64,000 nucleotides of DNA from Enterobacter sp. R4-368 (GTDB lineage Bacteria > Pseudomonadota > Gammaproteobacteria > Enterobacterales > Enterobacteriaceae): NCBI RefSeq assembly GCF_000410515.1, contig NC_021500.1:4898001-4962000 (forward strand), written 5' to 3'. A program made the position numbers and the translations under genes. Of this stretch, positions 27,681 through 36,331 are shown one piece after another; the first letter of the stretch is position 1; every line of letters starts with the position of its first letter. The notes beneath the pieces were generated by a model. The model was not told the origin of the DNA and did no database searches. It saw nothing but the letters and a program-made list of their open reading frames with translations.

Positions 27681-28272
27681 TTATAAAGAAGGCGTTATTG
27701 ACACAAGGAAAATTAAACTATGGGCACCAATGGAAAATAGCGACTTCGCCATACAACTGGCATATAGCAAAATATCTGATGAATTCACTGATCAAGAAAT
27801 GATTAAAATTGATAGCCTTAATCCTAAAATCGAGCTAAATCAAGATATAAATATTTTTATTTCTCACGGTGGTAAAGATGACCTATACGGATTCAGGAGT
27901 ATATCTACCGGTTCAGGGCTATATGTAACAGATGAACGTTTAATATTTGGCACGGGTGAGATAGCTATATTATTTATTTGTCATTCTGGCAGTTCGAAAG
28001 CCTCGTGGTATTCAAACAAAATTAATACACTCATTGACAAAGTCCTATCTATGGGGTACAAAACCGTGATCGCACCAGCGTGGAGCTATAACGTTATGCT
28101 TGCTGGTATATGGTCTAAAACATTTGTTGATGCTTTTAAAAATGGAAAAGACGTAGCTGAATCAAATTATATAGCTAATATGGCCGTAAAAGATAAATTT
28201 GTAGGCGTAGGTGCTTACGCTGCAATGCATGTCTTTGGTAATGGTAAATTACATGCAAATATAGAGCATTAA
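27631..28272 (+). CDS. C-terminal CHAT protease domain, in +1 frame of the preceding ORF
   Basis: In the frame open from 27631 to TAA 28272, SVTEYI onward is the rest of a CHAT (caspase-like) peptidase. NIFISHGGKDD supplies the catalytic His (His79 from 27631) and ILFICHSGSS the catalytic Cys (Cys117); IAPAWSYN and the GKDVAESNYIAN helix match the family end. It has no ribosome site or convincing start, so it is expressed only if the ribosome or polymerase shifts at the C tract, or if the extra C is an error. CHAT domains are effectors in several bacterial immune and death systems. Confidence 0.75.
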   Translation: MMIMLSLPPLSVTEYINYKEGVIDTRKIKLWAPMENSDFAIQLAYSKISDEFTDQEMIKIDSLNPKIELNQDINIFISHGGKDDLYGFRSISTGSGLYVTDERLIFGTGEIAILFICHSGSSKASWYSNKINTLIDKVLSMGYKTVIAPAWSYNVMLAGIWSKTFVDAFKNGKDVAESNYIANMAVKDKFVGVGAYAAMHVFGNGKLHANIEH

Positions 28273-28644
28273 ATTTGAATAATCTCAGCCCTATGTGTGC
28301 GTTATTAGTAATCATTGAGTATCGTACATAACAGGGCTGGGTTCTGTTCGTTATCATATTAATTTACTCACTCAATAAACCTTCCCCCATTTTCAATTGA
28401 TTGCGGCCAGTCCCTTTTCCCAACGTCAACATAGCCCGACCGCTCTGTCCTGCCCCCGTTGCTAAAAACACGGTAATAATAGCAATGCTTATAATGGACA
28501 AAAATGCTTGAGAACTTCCGCTCCTCGCTCACAGCGGACCTTCAGCTCAGTTAGCTCGTCCGCTCAGCGCCAGAACTGGACGTTAGACAAAAGTAACATC
28601 CCTTTTATAAGTGCCTTATTTTTAATCAAATGGATGAAGCTCTC
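28273..28644. other. Spacer with weak hairpin and dispersed repeat copy
   Basis: CAGCCCTATGT (28286-28296) pairs imperfectly with ACATAACAGGGCTG (28326-28339), a possible terminator of the CHAT gene. TCCGCTCCTCGCTCACAGCGGA (28517-28538, hairpin) is a copy of the dispersed repeat. No gene seen. Confidence 0.45.
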
Positions 28645-29187
28645 TTAAATCACCTGGCCATAATACCAGCGTTCTCCCGTGAACCATTCATCCCGATCCT
28701 CGCTTCCATAATATTCGAGAGTGATGCCTATTTCCTGTACGTTATCTGGCAGAACGAGTCCCCATTCAGCAGCAAGGCTACGTTCTTTGATCAAAGCAGA
28801 AGCACCATTTTCAGAACGATCTTCAGTTATGAAGCCCTGATAATATTCTTCGGAGCGATAAAGACAGACCTCACTTGTAAACATATCTGGAAGACATACC
28901 ACAGCGGTAATTCGAGGGCTGTAATTCATACTGGCAGTAGCCGTTATGAGGTTTGAACAGGCATTAATTAAAGCTTGTGCACAAGCTGCTTTGGTTTTTA
29001 GCGTACTGTATTTCCCCTGAACGAGATTTATTTCTACTGGAATTTTGAAATTCCAGTAATGCTCTTCTTCTGGAAAAATGCTACGTTCTGGGCTATGAAA
29101 AGTACCAGCCCAACGATTAAGGGCTTTTATGCGTCGGGGAATATTTCTGACTTTGGTTCTATGATCTCTGTTAAGTCGTCTACTCAT
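28645..29187 (-). CDS. DUF3916-like protein
   Basis: 180 residues. Pattern recalls DUF3916: start R-rich with RNIPRRIKALNRWAG, central ALINACSNLITA and the segment ITAVVCLPDMFTSEVCLYRSEEYYQGF. Function unknown; such proteins are often found in toxin-immunity regions of Gram-negatives and Bacillus. It is convergent to the CHAT gene with dispersed repeats on both sides, so it may be a separate single-gene insertion. The ATG at 29187 has no strong ribosome site. Confidence 0.65.
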   Translation of the reverse strand: MSRRLNRDHRTKVRNIPRRIKALNRWAGTFHSPERSIFPEEEHYWNFKIPVEINLVQGKYSTLKTKAACAQALINACSNLITATASMNYSPRITAVVCLPDMFTSEVCLYRSEEYYQGFITEDRSENGASALIKERSLAAEWGLVLPDNVQEIGITLEYYGSEDRDEWFTGERWYYGQVI

Positions 29188-29393
29188 GAATAATGTACCT
29201 ATTAGCTGCTTGAACGGCTCACATTCTGCCCCTGTACAAGAGCATTCTATCCTAAAGTGTTCAGCTTATTGTTAAGTCTGCAATTTAACGCATCGCAATC
29301 GGCTTATGAGAATTTATGTCCGCTCCTCGCTTGTAGCAGACATGGCTGTGCCTTGGTTTGCCGCTTCGTGCCAGAAACGATACTTAGATCCAC

Positions 29394-30377
29394 TCACGAA
29401 TGCGTGAACAATGTGTGATTAACGCAGCCCTGGCCGATTAAAGTGGTACGCACAGCCTCAATAAGCGGGGTATGAGGTTCGTGGCCTAAGAAAGCGATCA
29501 GTTTTGCATTGTCCATCTGTATTGCCTGTTCCCATAAATAGCGCATCTCCAGCATTTCATACAGTGTGGTGTTGAAAGGTGCCATCGCCGTGATGAGCCA
29601 CCAGGGAAATGATTTTTCCTTCGCGTTAACCCCCGCAAGCTGCGCGACACGCTGTATGGCTCCGGTCATCGCCGTACCATCGGCGTCCCAGTGTCCCCGC
29701 ATATGAAAGCAGGCAAAAGGGTCGAGTTGATCCCGACGTGCCAACAGCGCAGCCAGAGTGTCGGCGACATCCGGCAAGTAGGCCCACTGATGGCCTGTCC
29801 CGGCTTTGCCTGGGTTTTTAATTATCCGCGGGAGGTGCCCCGGTTTGATCAATCCCTGCGAAAACCAGTTGTTGCCTGCGTCAGGGCCAAAGAAGTCACC
29901 GGCCCGCAGAATCAGCACCTTTCCGCCACGCTGTGCGTAAGCGAACAAAGCCTTCTCCATTTGCGCCCGTATTGCCCCTTTTCTGGTGACAGGATTTTGG
30001 GGAGAGTCTTCGCGCAGGAGTGGAAAGGCGTCCGGGCCGTAGTTATAAACGGTGCCCGGGAGAACGATTAATGCACCATTTCGCTCTGCGGCATTGATTG
30101 TGTTCTGTAGCATGGGCAAAACCAGTTGTTCCCAGTTTCGATAACCTGGTGGATTAACAGCATGAACAATCACATCACACTCTGACGCGGCACTCGCAAC
30201 CTGCTCAGCATTCAGCGCATCACCCTTTATCCACGTCATACTCTCGTGATCTTCATTCTGCGGGGCATTGCGGCGCAACGCATGAACGTCCCATTTTTCG
30301 CGGATGAGTTTACGGGCGATTTCACCACCGATTCCGCCTGTTGCGCCCAGTATGAGTACCTTGTTATTGCTGTTCAT
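29394..30377 (-). CDS. NAD(P)-dependent epimerase/dehydratase-family protein (extended SDR)
   Basis: 327 residues with N-terminal GATGGIGG (extended SDR glycine motif, residues 11-18) and a Rossmann fold; the YxxxK site is not clear, which is frequent in NmrA-like and atypical members. Divergent from the LysR gene at about 30465 with about 90 bases between, so probably its target. It likely acts as a soluble oxidoreductase or redox sensor; the substrate is unknown. Confidence 0.8.
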   Translation of the reverse strand: MNSNNKVLILGATGGIGGEIARKLIREKWDVHALRRNAPQNEDHESMTWIKGDALNAEQVASAASECDVIVHAVNPPGYRNWEQLVLPMLQNTINAAERNGALIVLPGTVYNYGPDAFPLLREDSPQNPVTRKGAIRAQMEKALFAYAQRGGKVLILRAGDFFGPDAGNNWFSQGLIKPGHLPRIIKNPGKAGTGHQWAYLPDVADTLAALLARRDQLDPFACFHMRGHWDADGTAMTGAIQRVAQLAGVNAKEKSFPWWLITAMAPFNTTLYEMLEMRYLWEQAIQMDNAKLIAFLGHEPHTPLIEAVRTTLIGQGCVNHTLFTHS

Positions 30378-30458
30378 TGTCTTACCTCTTCCGGATATCT
30401 GTTGACATCGTAGTGCCTGTGCAAGCTAAATGTAATTGCATGGCATCAGATAGCAGGT

Positions 30459-31379
30459 ATGCATTTTTGTATGAATATAAATATTCCATGGGAATGGTAT
30501 CGAACCTTCCTGGCAGTGATGAAAGAAGGTTCCCTGTCGGGAGCGGCACGCATGCTTTCCATCACCCAGCCCACAGCGGGGCGTCACGTAGCGGCACTGG
30601 AATCCGCCCTTGGTCTGGTTTTGTTTACACGTTCTCAGACTGGCCTGCAGGCCACGGATGCGGCGGTAGCGATTCAGGGACATGCGCAAGCGATGGAAAA
30701 CACAGCCAGTATGATTGAGCGTTCGGCTGCCAGCTTCAGTGCCCACTCCGCCGGGTTACATGGCGTGGTTCGCGTATCTGCGAGCGAAATTATCGGCACC
30801 GAAGTGCTGCCCCCCCTGATTGCACAAATTAAAGAAGATTATCCTCAACTTACCATTGAACTGGTGCTGTCTAACCGAATACAGGATTTATTGAACCGGG
30901 AAGCGGATATTGCGGTACGCATGAGCACACCGGTGCAGGAACAACTGATTGCGCGTCGGTTGGGCAGTATTGAAATTGGTCTGCATGCCTCGCCGTCCTA
31001 TCTGGCACACCACGCCGCACCGGAAAGTATTGACGAGTTGTTCACCCATACGCTTGTGGGCTTTGATAAAACGACGCCCTTTATTTTACAGGCACTGAAA
31101 CACTTTCCTCAGTTAAATCGTGAACGCTTTACCGTGCGCACTGACAGTGATGTCGCGCAACTGAACCTTATCCGCGCAGGCGCGGGCATAGGGATGTGTC
31201 AGGTTCAACTGGCCGGTTTCCCTGTTCCGTTAGAGAGGTTGATGCCTGATTTCTTTGCATTTCATCTCGACACCTGGTTGGTGATGCATGAGGACTTGCG
31301 GCACAGTAAGGCCTGTAAAACGGTGTTCGATATTCTCGCAGCAGGCTTACAGGCTTATATCAACAACGTAGGGACATGA
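30459..31379 (+). CDS. LysR-family transcriptional regulator
   Basis: 306 residues; start may be ATG 30459 or the second ATG 30471 (MNINIPWEWYRTFL), the latter better spaced from CAGG. HTH GSLSGAARMLSITQPTAGRHV, then substrate-binding domain with GIGMCQVQLAG. Divergent from the epimerase-type gene at 29394-30377. Confidence 0.9.
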   Translation: MHFCMNINIPWEWYRTFLAVMKEGSLSGAARMLSITQPTAGRHVAALESALGLVLFTRSQTGLQATDAAVAIQGHAQAMENTASMIERSAASFSAHSAGLHGVVRVSASEIIGTEVLPPLIAQIKEDYPQLTIELVLSNRIQDLLNREADIAVRMSTPVQEQLIARRLGSIEIGLHASPSYLAHHAAPESIDELFTHTLVGFDKTTPFILQALKHFPQLNRERFTVRTDSDVAQLNLIRAGAGIGMCQVQLAGFPVPLERLMPDFFAFHLDTWLVMHEDLRHSKACKTVFDILAAGLQAYINNVGT

Positions 31380-31710
31380 AGACGGCTACTTCTACGGCAG
31401 CAGGTGACGGAATATCTGGGCAGGTAGGCAGAAATCGCATGTAAATACCCGCGACCTCAATTTGTCAGAAATGTCATTACTGTGAACCTTTTCAGAGGGC
31501 AGAATGTCTGCTCCTCGCGCATTGCTGCCGTTCAGATGGCTCTGATCACTGACCAGATGGCTTACGAATGGGGATGTCGTCCACTGAACAATTCTGCAGG
31601 CGCTGAGACAGTGAGTTGGCGTTGAAGAGACTGGTGGTGAAGCGCGACGTTAAGGGCTGGTGAAAAAAAATGCCGCTGGCGCGGCGTTATAATCATTTCT
31701 GGTTGCGCAA
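31380..31710. other. Spacer with repeat copy and terminator, no gene
   Basis: TGTCTGCTCCTCGC (31505-31518) is a degenerate copy of the dispersed repeat. A short ALITDQMAYEWGC-like reading at about 31540 suggests an old gene fragment, not callable. Confidence 0.4.
31662..31686 (-). terminator. Terminator of NIPSNAP-like gene
   Basis: On the minus strand GCCGC / GCGGC stem with loop GCCA is followed by eight T; it lies 25 bases after the gene's stop. Confidence 0.75.
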
Positions 31711-32040
31711 TCAGCTGGATCGTAAATTTTCGATTGCGCTGTCACTGAGCGTGAGCACCGATTTAACGCTGACGCTTATTCTGTCAATAATGGCCTGCCG
31801 GGGGCCAAGCCGCCACGCTTCACTGTTATAAAAAGATTCCTGTGAGGATTCCAGGTGGGAGAGGCTGTCATAAGCTCTGATAAGATAGTAAGCATCATCG
31901 TCATGGGCTGAAAGACCGAAAGAAACGATATCCATACCTGCTGAACGATGAAGCGGGGCACTCTCCTCGGTCATGATCCGGTGAAACTCTTTCCCGGTGC
32001 CGGGTTTGAGAGTGTATAGCAAAAATTCCACTGCTTTCAT
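31711..32040 (-). CDS. NIPSNAP / ABM-like small barrel protein
   Basis: 109 residues. Short alpha-beta barrel with strand KAVEFLLYTLKPG at the start and the YYLIRAYDSLSHLESSQESFYNS segment typical of NIPSNAP-like ferredoxin-fold proteins. Function unknown. Followed by a good terminator; the LysR gene to its right (32194) is in the same orientation, so it could lie downstream of that gene. Confidence 0.7.
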   Translation of the reverse strand: MKAVEFLLYTLKPGTGKEFHRIMTEESAPLHRSAGMDIVSFGLSAHDDDAYYLIRAYDSLSHLESSQESFYNSEAWRLGPRQAIIDRISVSVKSVLTLSDSAIENLRSS

Positions 32041-32193
32041 TTTCGATATCCTTTCTATTTTTTCTTCATTGCGAACTAGTGCGCTCTGGGGCCGTAAAAC
32101 CAGACTGGCACGGATTTTGTCCTGAGCATTTCCTGCGTGCCAACGTGGATACTGCGGTTCATGCCGCGTTGATTATCGCCGCTGGCAGCTAAT

Positions 32194-33096
32194 TTAAAAA
32201 TGTTTAAGCATATGATCCAGAAACGCGCGTACCGCCGGATTGGAACGGCGACTTTCGTGCCAGACAGCCGAAATATTACGCCGCGCTACCGTAAAATCTG
32301 CGAGTACGGGAACTAACTTTTTATCCCTGACCAGGGATGCCACCATAAAATTCGACGCCATACCTATTCCGGCCCCGGCAGTCATTGCGGCTATGACGGC
32401 TTCGCTGGCATCAACAATCACCGTTGACGAAGGCACAATTTCAATCTCCCGCTCACCGACACGGAACGGCCAGCGAAAAAGTTGCCCTGTATTTTGGTAA
32501 CGCAGATTAATCGTTTGGTGGCTGATTAAGTCATCAGGATGTTGCGGTGGAGCGCAACCGGCTAAATATTCAGGCGAGGCATAGCATCCTATCTGATACG
32601 GCGGGAGGCGACGCGCCAGCAGGTTTGAATCCGCGAGATCGCCAATCCGAATGGCAATATCAATATTCTCATCAACGATGTTTACCACCTGGTCGCTTAA
32701 CCGTAAATCAATCGTCACTTTTGGGTGAAGCGCGCAAAATTGCGCAAGCACGGGGGCGAGCATGTGGATACCCACCGGTAACGATGCCGCAATCCGCAAT
32801 GTACCTGCCGGTTCCGCGCGCGCGCGTTTTGCTATCTGCTCGATCTCCTCGGCATCACGTAGCAATCGCAACGCCCGTTCATGCAGCTCGCGGCCTTCGG
32901 CCGTTAACACGAGCGAGCGTGTCGTTCGGGTGAATAATGTGACGCCGAGATGCTTCTCCAGCCGTTGAATACTTTTGCTGATGGCGGAAGGTGAAACGGA
33001 GAGCGCACGGGCAGCGGCACTGTAACTGCCCAGAGCGCCGGCACGAGCGAATGCGATGAGACCCGTGAGTCTTTCAAAACCGATTTGTTCCTTCAT
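32194..33096 (-). CDS. LysR-family transcriptional regulator
   Basis: 300 residues from the ATG at 33096 (frame open to a GTG at 33123). [24 protein letters not shown], then LysR substrate domain. Divergent from the quinone-oxidoreductase/ABM gene pair at 33188-34595, its likely target. Confidence 0.9.
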   Translation of the reverse strand: MKEQIGFERLTGLIAFARAGALGSYSAAARALSVSPSAISKSIQRLEKHLGVTLFTRTTRSLVLTAEGRELHERALRLLRDAEEIEQIAKRARAEPAGTLRIAASLPVGIHMLAPVLAQFCALHPKVTIDLRLSDQVVNIVDENIDIAIRIGDLADSNLLARRLPPYQIGCYASPEYLAGCAPPQHPDDLISHQTINLRYQNTGQLFRWPFRVGEREIEIVPSSTVIVDASEAVIAAMTAGAGIGMASNFMVASLVRDKKLVPVLADFTVARRNISAVWHESRRSNPAVRAFLDHMLKHF

Positions 33097-33187
33097 GGCA
33101 CAATTAAAGCGAAATACAGCCACATTATCAATCCTGAATATTAGCCGTATGCTCTGTTACCTGAGTTGTTTTTAGAGCGAGACGGTG

Positions 33188-34204
33188 ATGACTGAGATGA
33201 TGAAAGCTGTACAGCTACATGCGTTTGGTGGGCCAGATAACCTGCGTTATGAAGACGTTCCCCGGCCCCGGGTGGGAAACGACGAGGTTCTGGTTCATGT
33301 GCAAGCGGCCAGCCTTAACCCGCCAGACTGGTATCTGCGTGACGGGTATCGGGCACTTCCCCGTGAATGGTGGCCCAAACCCACTTTTCCGCTTATTTTG
33401 GGAACGGACATCTCAGGTGTTGTCGCGGCGGTCGGTAAATATGTTACCGGGTTCAGCATCGGGGATGAGGTCTTTTCGATGGTGCGTTTTCCTGAAAAGG
33501 TGATGGAGGGCAGTGGCGCTTATGCAGAATATGTCAGTGTTCCTTCGTCGGAACTGGCGCTGAAACCGCAGGGAATCGGGCATGTTCAGGCTGCCGGTGC
33601 CCCGATGTCACTGCTCACGGCCTGGCAGTTTCTTATCGAAACCGGGCATGACGCGCCGAATCCTTTCCAGTCTTTTCCACATAAAGCCGTTCCATTAAAA
33701 GGGCGAACGGTGTTGGTCAATGGTGCCGGCGGCGGCGTGGGACACCTTGCTGTTCAGCTTGCCCGCTGGAAAGGTGCGCGGGTCATCGCCGTGGCTTCCT
33801 CCCACAATGAAGCGCTTTTACGCGAGCTGGGGGCAGACGAGTTTATCGACTACACCAAAACCGCAGCCGAGAACGCAGTAAAAAATGTTGATCTCGTTTT
33901 TGATGCGGTGGGCGGCGCAACTATGGCGCGCTTTCTGCGCTGTATCAGACCTGGCGGCGCACTCTTTCTGGTTAATCCTTTAGGCTTTTCCGCACATCAT
34001 GAGGCCGCGCAAAAAGCGGTGACGGTGTCATCCACGCAAGTGCGCTCCAGCGGTGCGCAATTAGCGCAAGCAGGCCGTCTTCTGGAAGAAGGTGTGGTTC
34101 GGGTGGTGATTGATAGCACCTATCCGCTCGCAATGGCATCTGCTGCCCACCAGCGCGCAGCAATGGGAAGGATTCAGGGCAAAATTGTGCTGACAAACTT
34201 TTGA
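33188..34204 (+). CDS. Zinc-free NADPH:quinone oxidoreductase-like MDR protein
   Basis: 338 residues of the medium-chain dehydrogenase family. GroES-like N-terminal domain, then Rossmann domain with NGAGGGVGHLAVQLARWKG. The structural/catalytic zinc ligands are absent, as in quinone reductases. It reduces quinones or enones with NADPH in the cytoplasm. The start is taken at ATG 33188; ATG codons at 33197 and 33200 are alternatives. The next gene, an ABM-type monooxygenase, follows at 61 bases, probably in the same operon. Confidence 0.85.
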   Translation: MTEMMKAVQLHAFGGPDNLRYEDVPRPRVGNDEVLVHVQAASLNPPDWYLRDGYRALPREWWPKPTFPLILGTDISGVVAAVGKYVTGFSIGDEVFSMVRFPEKVMEGSGAYAEYVSVPSSELALKPQGIGHVQAAGAPMSLLTAWQFLIETGHDAPNPFQSFPHKAVPLKGRTVLVNGAGGGVGHLAVQLARWKGARVIAVASSHNEALLRELGADEFIDYTKTAAENAVKNVDLVFDAVGGATMARFLRCIRPGGALFLVNPLGFSAHHEAAQKAVTVSSTQVRSSGAQLAQAGRLLEEGVVRVVIDSTYPLAMASAAHQRAAMGRIQGKIVLTNF

Positions 34205-34265
34205 TAATCACGATCCCCGATCGGCCAGCCATGGCGATCGGGAATAGCAGATTAAAGGCGACGAT

Positions 34266-34595
34266 ATGCTCATCATTTGTGGCTATGTGAAGATCAACCC
34301 CTCTGATTTATCGCTTTTTATGGCCGATATGAAAGTGCTTGCTCAAACCGTGCGAAAACGTCCAGGAAACCTCTCGTATGACGTGGCCGTAGAGGATCAC
34401 CTGGCGGGAAACGTGCTCATATCGGAACGCTGGAAAGATCAGGATGCGCTGACCGCGCATCTGGCCGCTCCCCACACCCGGGCATTTATCACCCGATGGC
34501 AGCAACGAATGACCGCCGAAATACTGAAATATGATGCGTTTAACGAAAGAGGACTACTGGATAGGGAATTACAATATAAGGGCGAGGATATTTGA
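34266..34595 (+). CDS. Antibiotic biosynthesis monooxygenase (ABM) domain protein
   Basis: 109 residues. ABM dimeric barrel with start LIICGYVKINPSDLSLF and RKRPGNLSYDVAVEDHLAGN, ISERWKDQDALTAHL. This fold includes YgiN-type quinol monooxygenase, which works with quinone reductase in a quinone cycle; here the neighbour is a quinone-reductase-like gene, which supports that role. Confidence 0.85.
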   Translation: MLIICGYVKINPSDLSLFMADMKVLAQTVRKRPGNLSYDVAVEDHLAGNVLISERWKDQDALTAHLAAPHTRAFITRWQQRMTAEILKYDAFNERGLLDRELQYKGEDI

Positions 34596-34658
34596 CGAGC
34601 GGTTGTTCCAAAACGTTGCCGTTTTTTTGTGCGGGCAGGTTTCTCGCGGGCTCGTCAT

Positions 34659-34792
34659 CTGTCCAGCTGGCTGCGCCAGTTGTCGACCCCCGGTCGGGGC
34701 TTCTCATCCCCCCTGGGGAGTGCGATATGAGAAAAAAAAGCCCGCATCTGCCTGCGGGCTCTTCTTTGAATGATGGCGGTGAGGGGGGGATT
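34659..34792. repeat. Direct repeat copy A of serX 3' end and terminator
   Basis: About 133 bases, nearly the same as 34841-34974: both run from CTGTCCA through CTGGCTGCGCCAGTTGTCGA, a terminator hairpin (AGCCCGCA / TGCGGGCT at 34739-34760) and TGATGGCGGTGAGGGGGG, the complement of the tRNA-Ser 3' end with CCA. After that copy A breaks off and no tRNA body follows. Confidence 0.85.
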
Positions 34793-34840
34793 GATTCGCT
34801 GCGCTCACCCTACGGGCAGCCCATTCACTGCGTTCATGGT

Positions 34841-34974
34841 CTGTCCAACTGGCTGCGCCAGTTGTCGACCCCCGGTCGGGGCTTCTCACCCCCCCTTGTG
34901 GAGTGAGACAGGCGAAAAAAAAGCCCGCATTTGCCTGCGAGCTCTTTTTTGAATGATGGCGGTGAGGGGGGGAT
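34841..34974. repeat. Direct repeat copy B, contiguous with serX
   Basis: Second copy, contiguous with the intact tRNA gene, whose 3' end it includes. Its hairpin (AGCCCGCA / TGCGAGCT at 34922-34943) has one mismatch but the T run on the minus strand is intact, so it is the working terminator. Spacing to copy A is 182 bases. Confidence 0.85.
34915..34943 (-). terminator. Terminator of tRNA-Ser
   Basis: On the minus strand, stem AGCTCGCA / TGCGGGCT, loop GGCAAA, then eight T. It lies 14 bases past the tRNA 3' end. Confidence 0.8.
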
Positions 34975-35044
34975 TCGAACCCCCGATACGTTGCCGTATA
35001 CACACTTTCCAGGCGTGCTCCTTCAGCCACTCGGACACCTCACC
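34957..35044 (-). tRNA. serX: tRNA-Ser (GGA anticodon)
   Basis: 88 bases with encoded CCA. Acceptor arms GGTGAGG and CCTCACC with discriminator G; long variable arm (TATACGGCAACGTATC region) as in type II tRNAs; anticodon loop CTGGAAA places GGA in the middle; TpsiC loop GGTTCGAATCC. Position next to ghrA equals serX in E. coli. Serine tRNAs at this spot are common integration sites, in line with the accessory DNA to its left. Confidence 0.95.
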
Positions 35045-35307
35045 ACATTGTCTTCCCGGTGTTACCGGGACGGGCGCTAATGTAGGGAAAACCCGGAACG
35101 CCGTCAATCCTCTTTTTCAATAAATTAGCGCGTTTAGACAAACTTCAAACAACCTGCTTCTTAAACGTTCTGAAATCGCTTTTTTTCTCGGCACGGCACT
35201 TTCTCCGCGAGGTATGAGAGAAATTTGTTATGCTGAGCGGCCTTCGCGAAAAAGCATAATTGTTCCGGAAAATAACCGGATACATCACATCAGGTTCTGG
35301 AGTTGAT

Positions 35308-36246
35308 ATGGAAATTATCTTTTATCACCCCTCATTCAATAACAATGACTGGATCCGCGCATTGCGGCAGGCGCTGCCGCAGGCAAATATCCGTGCGTGG
35401 ACGCCGGGCGATAATGCCCATGCCGATTATGCGCTGGTCTGGCATCCACCGGTTGCGATGCTCAAAGGCCGACAATTAAAAGGCGTGTTTGCACTGGGAG
35501 CTGGAGTTGACTCGATTCTTAGCCAGTTGCAGGCTCATCCTGAGATGCTTCCCGAGTCTATTCCGCTGTTTCGCCTGGAGGATACCGGCATGGGGCTGCA
35601 AATGCAGGAGTATGCCGTGAGCCAGGTGCTGCACTGGTTCAGGCGCTTTGATGATTACCAGGCGCTAAAACTGCAGGCGAAATGGCAACCGCTGGATGAA
35701 TACGAACGTGAAGACTTCACCATTGGCATCCTCGGCGCGGGTGTGCTCGGCACGAAAGTGGCCGAAAGTCTGCTCCAGTGGGGGTTCCCGCTGCGTAGCT
35801 GGAGTCGCAGCCGTAAAAACATGCCCGGCGTGACCAGCTTTGCGGGTGGCGAGGAGTTGCCCGACTTTCTTCATGGCACACGAGTGTTGATCAATCTGCT
35901 GCCCAATACCCCGGAAACGGCTGGCATTATTAACACTGCGTTGCTCAATCAGCTCGCTGACAACAGCTATGTGATAAATCTTGCGCGCGGTGTGCATGTT
36001 GTCGAGCGTGATTTGCTTGCTGCTCTGGAGAGCGGCAAGCTGAAAGGCGCCATGCTCGATGTCTTTAGCCAGGAGCCGCTCCCATCCAATAACCCATTGT
36101 GGGCGCATCCACGTGTGGCGATGACGCCGCATATGGCGGCGACGACACGCCGCAGTGAAGCCGTGGCTTTTATTGCGCAGGCTATTCAGGCTATTGAGCG
36201 GGGCGAAGCGGTGAGCGGGCGGGTAGACAGAGCGCGTGGTTATTGA
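35308..36246 (+). CDS. ghrA: Glyoxylate/hydroxypyruvate reductase A
   Basis: 312 residues, same as E. coli GhrA. NAD(P)H-dependent reduction of glyoxylate and hydroxypyruvate in the cytoplasm. D-2-hydroxyacid dehydrogenase layout: cofactor motif [15 protein letters not shown], catalytic Arg in NLARGVHVV, Glu in DVFSQEPLP and His in MTPHMAATT. The ATG at 35308 aligns with the E. coli start; the frame is open to 35260 without homology. Confidence 0.95.
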   Translation: MEIIFYHPSFNNNDWIRALRQALPQANIRAWTPGDNAHADYALVWHPPVAMLKGRQLKGVFALGAGVDSILSQLQAHPEMLPESIPLFRLEDTGMGLQMQEYAVSQVLHWFRRFDDYQALKLQAKWQPLDEYEREDFTIGILGAGVLGTKVAESLLQWGFPLRSWSRSRKNMPGVTSFAGGEELPDFLHGTRVLINLLPNTPETAGIINTALLNQLADNSYVINLARGVHVVERDLLAALESGKLKGAMLDVFSQEPLPSNNPLWAHPRVAMTPHMAATTRRSEAVAFIAQAIQAIERGEAVSGRVDRARGY

Positions 36247-36252
36247 CAGACG

Positions 36253-36271
36253 CCCGGCATCGCCGGGTTTT
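36253..36271 (+). terminator. Terminator after ghrA
   Basis: CCCGGC / GCCGGG stem with 3-base loop, then TTTTGT, seven bases after the ghrA stop. Confidence 0.75.
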
Positions 36272-36331
36272 GTCATTAAACTCGCGAACGATAACTGCTA
36301 TCCTTTGCAGAAATAACTACAGGAGTGAGTC

